Origin: Verrucomicrobiota bacterium
Lineage (GTDB): Bacteria; Verrucomicrobiota; Verrucomicrobiia; Verrucomicrobiales; Verrucomicrobiaceae
NCBI GenBank assembly: GCA_009885695.1
Contig: VFKE01000040.1
Coordinates: 1-57,093 of the forward strand
Direction: 5' to 3'
Length of the DNA: 57,093 bases
Shown here: piece after piece, positions 36,092 through 45,000 of the stretch
Position numbering within the stretch: position 1 is the stretch's first letter
How the letters are laid out: the number at the start of each line of letters is the position of its first letter
Notes under the pieces: generated by a model
Database searches by the model: none
The model's input: only the letters and a program-made list of their open reading frames with translations
What the model was told of the DNA's origin: nothing
Position numbers and translations under genes: made by a program

Positions 36092-36928
36092 TCACGGAAT
36101 TTTGAGGACACAAACAGTCGCGTTGTCCTGGCGCGGTTGATCGGCGCAGCGCACAGCGAAGATGATGGCATCTGCGATTTTGCCAGCGGTGGTGGTTTTG
36201 CCAAAAGTGAGCATTTGCTCGAGATGCTTGTGGCTAAGCGTATGAATACCGTCGCTGGCCACGATCACGATGTCGCCACTTTTGAGTTCATAGGGATCCA
36301 TCCTCGCGTCCACGATGGTCAGCGGATGGCCCAGGCACGCGCTTTGCAAGATGTGCCGATCCGGATGGCGGGCCGCATCGGCGACGCTGAGTTCCCCGAT
36401 GCGCACGCGTTCATCGAGGATCGGTGCCAGCGAGTGATCGGCGTTCAACCGGGTCAGTTCACCAGCGCGAAAGAGAAACAAGGGCGAGTCGCCCACGCTG
36501 ACCCAGTGCAAACACTCTTTCGTTGCCGCGACCCCGACTAAGGTGGAGCCCATCGGGGCTTGTTCGGTGGCAAGTTTTGCGGATAAATCGCGCAGCTTCT
36601 CGTTGGCTGTTTCCAGCGCCACTCTTAGACGCCATGATGTCGAGAGCGTGCTGCGTTTGTAGGCCTTCACAAACTCGTCCACGATCAGATAACTCGCGAC
36701 GTTTCCGCCGACGTGCGCGCCTAGACCGTCGCCCAGCGCCACCAGCATCCGTGAACCACTGGGTTCCTTGGTCGCGGAGATGTCGCTGAATGCGTAAAAA
36801 TCTTCCTGCATTCGCCGGCCACCCACGAACTGTCTCCCGGCAAAGTCACGCTCGATCTGGAACAACGTCGCCAAGCCAGGCGCGGAATCGCCTGTGCCAG
36901 ATGTTTCAGACTGGGGGGCGCTGCTCAC
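36092..36928 (-). CDS. PP2C-family Ser/Thr protein phosphatase
   Basis: This 278-residue soluble phosphatase has the metal-binding motifs MLVALGDGLGAHVGGNVAS (about 62-80, DGxGG-like with Asp), GSTLVGVAATKECLHWVSVGDSPLFLFR, GDIVIVASDGIHTL and QDNATVCVLKIP. Mn2+/Mg2+-dependent dephosphorylation is expected. No kinase is nearby. It starts with GTG 36928, 14 bases after the aspS stop, so the two are probably co-transcribed. Confidence 0.88.
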   Translation of the reverse strand: MSSAPQSETSGTGDSAPGLATLFQIERDFAGRQFVGGRRMQEDFYAFSDISATKEPSGSRMLVALGDGLGAHVGGNVASYLIVDEFVKAYKRSTLSTSWRLRVALETANEKLRDLSAKLATEQAPMGSTLVGVAATKECLHWVSVGDSPLFLFRAGELTRLNADHSLAPILDERVRIGELSVADAARHPDRHILQSACLGHPLTIVDARMDPYELKSGDIVIVASDGIHTLSHKHLEQMLTFGKTTTAGKIADAIIFAVRCADQPRQDNATVCVLKIP

Positions 36929-36942
36929 AGGTTTGCCATCGA

Positions 36943-38832
36943 TTAGTTCGCCTGCGGTGCTGCGCCCTCTTCTTTGGCTTTGGGCTTGAAAGTGCTGGCG
37001 ATGTAAAGATCGCGAAGCTGCCTGAAGTCCGCGACACCGGGGCTTTGCGTCATCAATTCCTGGCCACGGTTGTTCTTCGGGAAGGCCAGCACTTCGCGGA
37101 TGCTGTCTTCGCCAGCGGCGAGCATGACGATGCGGTCGAGACCAAGCGCCAGTCCGCCGTGCGGCGGTGCACCAAACTGAAAGGCCTCTAGAATGTGACC
37201 GAACATTTCCTTTTGATCTTCTTCGCTGACGCCAAGGATGCCGAACATCTTCGCTTGCAGATCGCTCTCGTGGATACGCAGCGAACCGCCGCCGAGTTCA
37301 GTGCCGTTGAGCACCACGTCGTAGGCGACGGCACGGATCTGGGCGAGACTGGGAGCGCTGCCACCCTTGGCGGCGTTTGAAGACTGGCCGGCAAGGGTGC
37401 CGGCACTCCCTGTATCGAGGAGATGCATGTCCTCGGATTTCGGACGTGTGAACGGATGATGCACGGCGTTCCATTTCTGATCTTCTTCGCTAAAGGCGAG
37501 AAGCGGAAAATCATAGACCCAGAGGAAATTCAGTGCGCTGGAATTTTTGGTTGTTTCCATCATCGCGGCGACTTCCAGACGCACCCGGCCGAGAATGGTG
37601 CAGGTGCTTTCCCAAGGTCCGGCGACGAAGAAGACGATGTCGCCTTCTTCGAGGTTCACCTTCTTGATCAGTGCGGCCTTCTCCTCATCGGTGAAGAACT
37701 TCCAGAGCGGCGACTTGAACTCGCCGCCTTCGTATTTGATGAACGCAAGCTGCTTCACTTCCTTCGGCAGGCCGACTTCGTGCGCGACTTCATTCAAGCG
37801 GATCATCTGGCCGGTCGTGATGCCCGCAAAGCCTTTCGCATTCACACCGCGAACCACACCGCCGTTGTCGAGGGTGTTGCGGAAAATTTTAAACTCGCTC
37901 TTAGCGAAGACATCGCAGAGGTCCGTGATTTCGTTGCCGAATCGCGTGTCCGGCTTGTCGGAACCGTAGCGATCCATTGCCTCCTTCCAGGTTATGCGCG
38001 GAAAGGGGAGAGGGATGTTCATGTGCCCGGCGGCTTGGAACATCTCCTTGAGCAAGCCTTCGACGAGACGGTAAATGTCCTCCTCAGTGATGAACGAAGC
38101 CTCGATATCGATCTGCGTGAACTCCGGCTGTCGGTCGGCGCGGAGGTCTTCATCGCGGAAGCAGCGGGCAATTTGGAAATACTTTTCCAGGCCCGCCACC
38201 ATGAGGAGCTGCTTGTATTGTTGGGGTGCCTGGGGCAGCGCGTAGAACTTGCCGGGATTAAGTCGCGCTGGGACGAGGAAGTCGCGAGCGCCTTCGGGCG
38301 TGGACTTCGACAAGATCGGCGTCTCGACTTCGACGAAATCGTTTTCTTTACTTGAGAGAAAGTCACGGGCCGCTTTCACGATCTTGTGGCGCAGACGCAG
38401 ATTGCGATTCATGCGCGGACGGCGCAGGTCAAGATAGCGATACTTCAGACGCAGGTCTTCGTTGGACAATTCCACATCGAGTTGGAAGGGGAGCACTGAG
38501 GATTTATTGAGCACCGTGAATCCGCTAACGACGATTTCGATTTGTCCGGTCGCGAGGTTGGTGTTGTCCGTTCCTTCGAGACGTTTCGAGACTTTGCCCG
38601 TGAGTTGGATCACATCTTCATCGCGCAGATGATGACTCGCTTGTGCAGTCTCGGGATTCTCCTCGGGGCGAAACACCACTTGTGTCATGCCTTCGCGGTC
38701 GCGCAGATCGATGAAGATGACGCCGCCGTGGTCGCGTGCGGAATTCACCCAGCCGGACAGGGTGACGGTCTGCCCGATGTGCTCGGGGCGGAGTTCATTG
38801 CAGTGGTGGGTGCGGTAGATGTTGGCGGTCAT
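36943..38832 (-). CDS. aspS: Aspartyl-tRNA synthetase
   Basis: This 629-residue class II synthetase has an N-terminal anticodon OB-fold (TLSGWVNSARDHGGVIFIDL), motif 2 CFRDEDLRADRQPEFTQID, the bacterial insertion domain and motif 3 GLALGLDRIVMLAAG. ATG 38832 gives a canonical MTANIYRTHHCNELRP start. At about residues 475-494, just before RAVAYDVVLNGTELGGGS, an in-frame palindrome encodes SAGTLAGQSSNAAKGGSAPS, an insertion absent from typical AspRS. Whether it is the discriminating or tRNA-Asn-charging type cannot be decided here. Confidence 0.95.
   Translation of the reverse strand: MTANIYRTHHCNELRPEHIGQTVTLSGWVNSARDHGGVIFIDLRDREGMTQVVFRPEENPETAQASHHLRDEDVIQLTGKVSKRLEGTDNTNLATGQIEIVVSGFTVLNKSSVLPFQLDVELSNEDLRLKYRYLDLRRPRMNRNLRLRHKIVKAARDFLSSKENDFVEVETPILSKSTPEGARDFLVPARLNPGKFYALPQAPQQYKQLLMVAGLEKYFQIARCFRDEDLRADRQPEFTQIDIEASFITEEDIYRLVEGLLKEMFQAAGHMNIPLPFPRITWKEAMDRYGSDKPDTRFGNEITDLCDVFAKSEFKIFRNTLDNGGVVRGVNAKGFAGITTGQMIRLNEVAHEVGLPKEVKQLAFIKYEGGEFKSPLWKFFTDEEKAALIKKVNLEEGDIVFFVAGPWESTCTILGRVRLEVAAMMETTKNSSALNFLWVYDFPLLAFSEEDQKWNAVHHPFTRPKSEDMHLLDTGSAGTLAGQSSNAAKGGSAPSLAQIRAVAYDVVLNGTELGGGSLRIHESDLQAKMFGILGVSEEDQKEMFGHILEAFQFGAPPHGGLALGLDRIVMLAAGEDSIREVLAFPKNNRGQELMTQSPGVADFRQLRDLYIASTFKPKAKEEGAAPQAN
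37351..37410. repeat. Twin-hairpin element translated in frame within aspS
   Basis: Arms at 37351-37374 and 37387-37410 are inverted copies at 20 of 24 positions around a 12-base loop. The right arm contains GCCGGCAAGGGTGCCGGC, itself a hairpin. The 60 bases are a multiple of three and preserve the reading frame. Confidence 0.8.
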
Positions 38833-38924
38833 GGACGTGCGAAATGCGGGCGCGTCACATGCCAGAGAATGAGGGCGAAAGCAAGCCGCATCTCGCCCTT
38901 GCCAGACGGCGTCCGCCGAGGTTG

Positions 38925-39725
38925 ATGTGCGATATGCCGGACGCTCCACCCACCATCTTTCTCATCGGCGGCTGCAACGGCGCAGGCAAGACCACCTTCG
39001 CGCGCCGCTTGCTGCCGGGTGAGGGCGTGTTCACGTTTCTCAATGCCGATGAGATCGCGCGCGGCTTGTCGCCATTGAAGCCAGAACTCGCGGCCTTTCG
39101 TGCTGGTAGATTATTGTTGGGGGAGGCAAGACGTTTGATCGCCGAGAAGAAATCCTTCGGCCTGGAAAGCACGCTCAGTGGAAAAACTTACGAGCATCTC
39201 CTGCTGAATGCCAAGGCGGAAGGCTTTGTCATTTCGTTGCATTTTCTCGTCGTGCCTTCCGTAGACGTTTCGATTCGTCGCGTTGCTCAACGTGTAAAGA
39301 AAGGCGGACATCATGTGCCCGAGCAGGACATCCGGCGGCGGTTCCGGCGCAGCGTGGAGAATTTCCTGGAGGTGTATTTGCCGTTGGCACATGAGTGGAA
39401 AGTGTGGGACAATGAACCGCTTCGAATAGAGTGCCTAGCGACCTCCGATGACACTTCGCCCGAAGAAGTAGCCAGCCTGTTGAGAGCCATGACCGTAAAA
39501 GAGACCACGCCGCGAAAAATGAGTCCTAGCACGGATCGTGCATTGCGCGCCATGCAGCTCGCCTACGAAGACGCCAAGTCCGAGAACGCGCGCTGGGGCT
39601 TGCTCATGATTCCGCAGGAATGGGATCCAGTGCACGATGCTGGCACATCATGGGTCATCGCCGAGCGCATCGCAGCCGGACTTCCGGCGCGTGGGATCGG
39701 CACTGCTTCACGGGCTTCTGCTTGA
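38925..39725 (+). CDS. Zeta-toxin-like P-loop kinase with C-terminal extension
   Basis: This protein has about 266 residues. It has Walker A FLIGGCNGAGKTTFARRLL (about 12-30), NADEIARGLSP, then FGLESTLSGKTY (the substrate-side motif of zeta toxins) and IRRVAQRVKKGGHHVPEQDI. It probably phosphorylates UDP-N-acetylglucosamine or a similar substrate. The last 80 residues (DRALRAMQLAYEDAKSENARWG) are not part of the kinase and resemble a small helical antitoxin-like module, suggesting a fusion; this is inference. ATG 38934 is an alternative start. It diverges from aspS. Confidence 0.8.
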   Translation: MCDMPDAPPTIFLIGGCNGAGKTTFARRLLPGEGVFTFLNADEIARGLSPLKPELAAFRAGRLLLGEARRLIAEKKSFGLESTLSGKTYEHLLLNAKAEGFVISLHFLVVPSVDVSIRRVAQRVKKGGHHVPEQDIRRRFRRSVENFLEVYLPLAHEWKVWDNEPLRIECLATSDDTSPEEVASLLRAMTVKETTPRKMSPSTDRALRAMQLAYEDAKSENARWGLLMIPQEWDPVHDAGTSWVIAERIAAGLPARGIGTASRASA

Positions 39726-39816
39726 TCGCTGCGGCGACATTCGTGAGCAACGGCAGAGCACAAGTCACTGATTCCTTCACGGCCCAGGCAAGGGGAACGA
39801 TGAAGGGAACACTTCC

Positions 39817-41103
39817 TTAAGCAATCAGGTTCTTGTATTCCGACGCGGCAAAAAGCTCCGCGAGCCTGGCGCGCAGTCCGTCGGCCGGGACTTCCATCTG
39901 GTCGCGGGTGGCGAGATTTTTTATCACTAACGTTGGAAATTCAGTCCCGACGATCACCGCAAATCGGGCTTTCGCGCCTTCCGCGTGTTGAAATTGTTTT
40001 CCCATTTTCTGCGGCGTGAGGGGATAGTCCGCGCGCCATCCGGCATCGCGTAACTGCTGCAAGATGCCCAGCGCCTCGTGGCGTCGCGCTTCATCGGCCA
40101 CCACGACGAACACATCGAGCGCGCCATTCCGTTTCATCCATTCGTCCACGGCTTTTTGTGCCACAGGTGTTTCCTTGATGAGTTCGCCGAGCACCACGTC
40201 GCCCATGGCAAAACCACAGGCGGGCATGTCCGTGTCGCCGTCACTCAAGAGCGAGACAAGATTATCATAGCGGCCACCACCGGCGATGGCGCGCAAGCCG
40301 TGCTTCAAATCGAAGGCTTCGAATACGACGCCGGTATAATAGGCAAGCCCGCGCACGATACCGGGATCCACTTTGACAAATTCCCACAACCCGCGCGCAG
40401 CCAGACTGTTGCGAATCGCAGCGAACACGGGATGATTCTCGTTCACTGAGGCGATGAACGCCTGCACGGCATCGAGGCTGGTGCCCAGTGCTTTGAGTTT
40501 TTCGTCCGTGGCTTCTGGAGCAGCGCGTTCCATCTTGTCGATGACCTGAAGAAACTCACCGGCGCGTTCCACTGCGATACCAGCCTGCGATTGAAATTGC
40601 GTCCAGAGCTGGCGATCACTCAAGCGGATCGCGAAGTCGTCCTTGGTCAAACCGAAGGTGCGCAGGGAAGCGATGGCAGTCGCGATGAGTTCCGCATCCG
40701 CCGCGGGCGAGGCTTCGCCGATGATGTCCACGTTGTACTGGTGAAATTCGCGCAACCTTCCGCGTTGTTGTCGCTCGTAGCGATAGCAGGGGCCGATTTG
40801 AAACCACTTCAAAGGTTTGGAATAGTGCCGCTGTCTCGCTGCGGCCATCCGCGCCAAGCTGGGAGTCACTTCAGGACGTAGGGAAACTTCCTCATCACCC
40901 TTGGTCGTGAAACAGAAGAGTTGATGGACGATTTCATCGCCACTTTTTTTCCGAAAGAGATCGGTGCTTTCCAGTGCAGGACCTTCGTATTCGACAAATC
41001 CGTGACCCGCCGCGCTGGTGCGCCAGCGTTCGAAGATGTAGTTCCGCAACGCACAGTCTTCAGGAAAGAAATCGCGGAAGCCTTTGATGGTTTGGAAGGG
41101 CAT
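39817..41103 (-). CDS. hisS: Histidyl-tRNA synthetase
   Basis: This 428-residue class II synthetase has TIKGFRDFFPEDCALRNYIF at the N-terminus. SLRPEVTPSLARM and the motif 2 region PCYRYERQQRGRLREFHQYNVD follow, then GGGRYDNLVSLL, GFAMGDVVL and the C-terminal anticodon domain (DVFVVVADEARRHEALGILQ). The motif LAYYTGVVFEAFD is HisRS-specific. It stands between a zeta-like gene (convergent) and parA. Confidence 0.96.
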   Translation of the reverse strand: MPFQTIKGFRDFFPEDCALRNYIFERWRTSAAGHGFVEYEGPALESTDLFRKKSGDEIVHQLFCFTTKGDEEVSLRPEVTPSLARMAAARQRHYSKPLKWFQIGPCYRYERQQRGRLREFHQYNVDIIGEASPAADAELIATAIASLRTFGLTKDDFAIRLSDRQLWTQFQSQAGIAVERAGEFLQVIDKMERAAPEATDEKLKALGTSLDAVQAFIASVNENHPVFAAIRNSLAARGLWEFVKVDPGIVRGLAYYTGVVFEAFDLKHGLRAIAGGGRYDNLVSLLSDGDTDMPACGFAMGDVVLGELIKETPVAQKAVDEWMKRNGALDVFVVVADEARRHEALGILQQLRDAGWRADYPLTPQKMGKQFQHAEGAKARFAVIVGTEFPTLVIKNLATRDQMEVPADGLRARLAELFAASEYKNLIA

Positions 41104-41128
41104 TAATGAAAAAATGTTATGCGTTAAG

Positions 41129-41188
41129 GGTTATGAGTTATGGAGAATGTCACGGCAAGCAGAATGATCTGAATTCATAACTCATAAC
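41129..41188. repeat. Inverted GTTATGAGTTATG repeat between parA and hisS
   Basis: GGTTATGAGTTATG (41129-41142) has its inverted copy CATAACTCATAACT at 41175-41188, in a patch of simple repeats in the 112-base gap between parA and hisS. Confidence 0.6.
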
Positions 41189-41215
41189 TTCCAACCCATA
41201 ACTGTTCACTTTTCA

Positions 41216-41986
41216 CTATTTATTGTGCCGCTTCGTCCATTCTGCGGCCAAGGCTCGATATGCTGTCGCACCACGGCCATTGGGTTCGTATTCGATGATG
41301 CTCTTGCCGTAGCTCGGCGCTTCACCGAGACGGATGCTGCGCGGGATCAGGGTGTCATAGACGACTTCCGTGAAATACGTCCGCACATCGTTGACGACTT
41401 GGTTGGCAAGATTGGCGCGCGAATCAAACATCGTCAGCACGATGCCCTCGAGCGTCAGGCCAGGGTTGGCGCCGGACTCGCGGATCTGCTGGACGATGTT
41501 GACGATCTTGGCCAGACCTTCGAGTCCGAAATATTCGCACTGAATCGGCACCAGCAATTCATCCGCACCGGCCAGCGCCGAGGTCATCAATATTCCGAGC
41601 GACGGCGGACAATCGATGAAGATCACATCAAAGAGCCCACTGTGTTCCAGCGGTCGCAGCACTTCGCGCACGCGGGTCAGGTGATTGCCGGCCTGGGCGA
41701 GTTCGATTTCGCAGCCCGCGAGTTCTTGATGGGAGCGGATGATGGACAGATTGGAGAGCCGCGTGCTGCGGATCACACTGCGCGCATCGGCGGTGCCGAG
41801 CAGACAGGGATACATGCTGGAGTTTTCTTCCTGCGCGATACCTAGGCCGCTGGTGGCGTTCGCTTGGGGATCGAGATCCACCAGCAACACTCGCACCCCG
41901 CTGGCCGCAAGGCTGGCGGACAGGTTCATGGCGGTCGTGGTTTTACCCACGCCTCCTTTTTGATTTGCAATGGCGACGATTCTCAT
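41216..41986 (-). CDS. parA: ParA/Soj chromosome partitioning ATPase
   Basis: This 256-residue deviant-Walker ATPase has AIANQKGGVGKTTTAMNLS (about 5-23), LLVDLDPQANATSGLG, FIDCPPSLGILMTSAL and the membrane/DNA-binding loop YFTEVVYDTLIPRSIRLGEA typical of Soj. ATG 41986 is chosen over an upstream ATG because it sits directly before the core. No parB or parS-like gene is visible within this window, so its partner is elsewhere. It is divergent from the SNF2 gene. Confidence 0.93.
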   Translation of the reverse strand: MRIVAIANQKGGVGKTTTAMNLSASLAASGVRVLLVDLDPQANATSGLGIAQEENSSMYPCLLGTADARSVIRSTRLSNLSIIRSHQELAGCEIELAQAGNHLTRVREVLRPLEHSGLFDVIFIDCPPSLGILMTSALAGADELLVPIQCEYFGLEGLAKIVNIVQQIRESGANPGLTLEGIVLTMFDSRANLANQVVNDVRTYFTEVVYDTLIPRSIRLGEAPSYGKSIIEYEPNGRGATAYRALAAEWTKRHNK

Positions 41987-42044
41987 GCCGGTGGTAGAAG
42001 TGCGCACTTCATCACAATCCTTGCGGCAAGCGAACTAAAAAATC

Positions 42045-45000
42045 ATGCTCATCACAGAAAAAATTCTCGGCGACATCGGCGGCTGGCAGGTCATGAAGGC
42101 CGCGCGCGGGCTTTTGGTGGCAAATGTCGTGGAGAAAACCGAGCGGGCGGGGGATGATTTCCGAGGTCTGGTGCGCGAGGGGAAACGGAAATACGCGGTC
42201 ACGCTGACGGTGCAAGGACCGACGAAAGCCGAGTGCCGCTGCTCCTGCTCCGAGGCCCAACGCGGTCTTGTTTGTGCGCATGCCATCGCGGTCGCACTTG
42301 TATCCATAAGTAGCAGCCGACGTGAGGAGGCTCAAATTATCCGGCCTAGTGCGAACGAGATCGCGCGCAGCCATCACCCCGCAAAAAAGTCAGAGCCTCC
42401 TCACGTCGGCTGCTACGAAGTGCCGCCCGGGAGGTTTGATGTTTTTATTCCGGCGCAGCGGATGGAGTCCATGATCGGGGAGGGCGGACGGGTGCCCGTT
42501 TTTCTCCAGTTTCAATCCGGTGGAGACGAAATTGATCCGGTGGCGCAATGGCTCATGCAGCAGGACTTGCCCGTGCAAAGCGGGCCGCTTTCGCTGGATG
42601 TGAAGACGCTTGGCGGATTCCTCAATGTATTGCGCGATCATCCGCGGGTGTGGGAGGGTAGACCAGGCGGCGCGAAGAATCTACGTCGGCAATTCACTTT
42701 GGTTGAGGATGCTGTGGGTATGCTCGTAATACGGGCAGAATTTGCGCAGCCAAATAGCGTGACATTTTCCTGCGATGCATCGCATATCTCAAGGAGCGGC
42801 GATTGGCAATCGCCTCCGAAAACACCTTCCGCGCAGCGGGAAAATAAGATCGTAGGGGATGATACCCCGCGAACATCAAATAGAGACGCCTTGCGTTTGC
42901 AGTATGAAGGCGATTACCAATCGCCACTCCTTGTGGCTGGAGGCCGTTGGCTATTCCAACGGGAAACGCTTACGCTCGCCCCATTCTCAGTCACAGACTC
43001 GGAGGTCACCAAGCTCATTCGCGACTGCCTAGACAAAAAAAGCAGGGGAGTCGTGCGCGATCTTCGCTGGCTGGCGAGAAATCTCGATGCTCTGGAAAAT
43101 GTCATGTCGCTGGAGACGGACGAAGCCTTGTCGCATCTGCGGCTGGTTCCTGCGGAACCGCGGTTCGTCATCGAACTCGATGGCTCGCCGCGTCAGGCTA
43201 CAGCGCGGGTAGAGGTGGTCGTCGGCAGCGTGCGGCATCCGCTGTCATTGCCGAATCAGGAAACGTCAGGCGAGCCCTATCCGATTCTGGCCGCAGATGG
43301 CACTTTGACCTTCTACCAGAGGAATACCGCCCGTGAATTCCGGCTGCGAACAGAATTGGAAGCCGCCGGATTCGCCGTCAGCCCCGATGGCGGCTGGCCT
43401 CTAAAAGGCGAGCGCGAAGTGGCGGAATTCTTCGCCGTGGCGCTGCCGAGCTGGCAGAGGCGGCACGAAGTCGTCTTCTCAGAACGCTGGCTGGCGGCTT
43501 TCCGAGGCTGGAAAAGGATGGCGCCGATGGTGCGTGCCAATGAGCGGGACAGGAATGTCCCGCCTCCAGTGACTGGCTGGCTGGACATGGAGTTCGCCTA
43601 TGAAGCGGCGGACGGCTTCCGCGTGCCGCGGCATGAAGTGCTCCGGCTCATCCGCAGCGGCCAGCGGACCATGCGCGGCGCACAGGGTCAGACTTACGCG
43701 CTGGACAGCGACTCCTGCGATGAATTCGAATCACTCTTGAGCGAGTCCGGCGCGCGGCTGGGCGAGGGCCCTTCGACAAGCTCAGGGCGGGTGGAGTTGT
43801 CTGCCGACAACGGCCATATCCTGAATGAATTCCTCGCCGTCGGCCAGCCAATCTCCAAACTGGTGTTGCCGGACGAGGTGGAAGTGAGACGGCGGCTGGG
43901 CGACCTGGCCAGCAAGCTCCGGGACTATCAATTAGAAGGAGTCCGGTGGCTGATCGCGTCAGCCGAGGCCGGGCGCGGGGCGCTGTTGGCGGATGACATG
44001 GGACTGGGCAAGACTGTGCAGGTTATCGCGCTCCTGCGCTGGCTGGCAACATGTGAACAACTTTTGCCGAGATCGGCACTCGTGATCTGTCCGACATCAT
44101 TGATCTCAAATTGGAATGATGAATTAGAGCGTTTTGCTACTGAATTACACGTAAATATCATGCATGGAGAAGATCGACTTATTCACAAGTTATCTACAAA
44201 CAAATATAACGTAATATTAACATCTTATGCTTTGTTGTCAAAAGATTTACAACAACATAATGTAAGTTATTACCAAGCTGTGATCCTCGACGAAGCCAGT
44301 CACATCCGAAACCCGGACACTGCGGTCGCAAAGGCAGTATGCAGCCTGAATTCTCCCGTCCGCGTGGCCCTGACTGGCACGCCGGTCGAAAACTCCGTCC
44401 ATGACCTCTGGAGTCTGATGCGCTTCGTCCAGCCCGGGTTCCTCGGCACCCAGAAGGACTTCGCCGAGCGATATGTCAAGCCGCTGGCTTCTGCCGCCAC
44501 GGATCCGGGAGCGACCGGTAAAACGGCGCGCCGCTTGCGCACCAGATTGGGGCCGTTTGTCTTGCGCAGAACGAAAAAAGAGGTCGTTCGGGAATTGCCC
44601 GACAAGATCGAGAAGATCATCTTCTGTGACCTGTCCACCCAGCAGAAGGAGGTTTACAAGCGCCTGCTGGAGGAGGGTTGGGCCGAAATAAGAGATGCCC
44701 GACGCCGCAGCGCCAGGGCAGGGCGCATGACCATGTTCACTGTATTGCTCCGGCTCCGCCAGGTGTGCAACGATCTGCGGTTGCTGGGGCTGAACCGTGG
44801 CGACGGCGGCCCTCCGCCGTCATCGCTCATTCAGGCCGCCAAAGGCGGCGATGCTGTTTCTGACGCCGTCGAGGGCGACGGGGCCACTACCAGCGGCAAA
44901 TGGGAAGCCTTGGCCGACATCGTGGACGACGCCCTCGGCGGCGCGCACAAAATCCTCATCTTCAGCCAGTTCACCGGCATGTTGCGCCTCCTGCGCGACT

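Noticed and set aside
37423-38355. A 310-codon frame antisense to aspS
   Set aside because: It has no domain, and aspS motifs 2 and 3 are on the other strand.
41216-41986. A plasmid or integrated element origin near parA
   Set aside because: No parB, parS-like repeats, replication gene or iterons nearby; neighbours are housekeeping genes.
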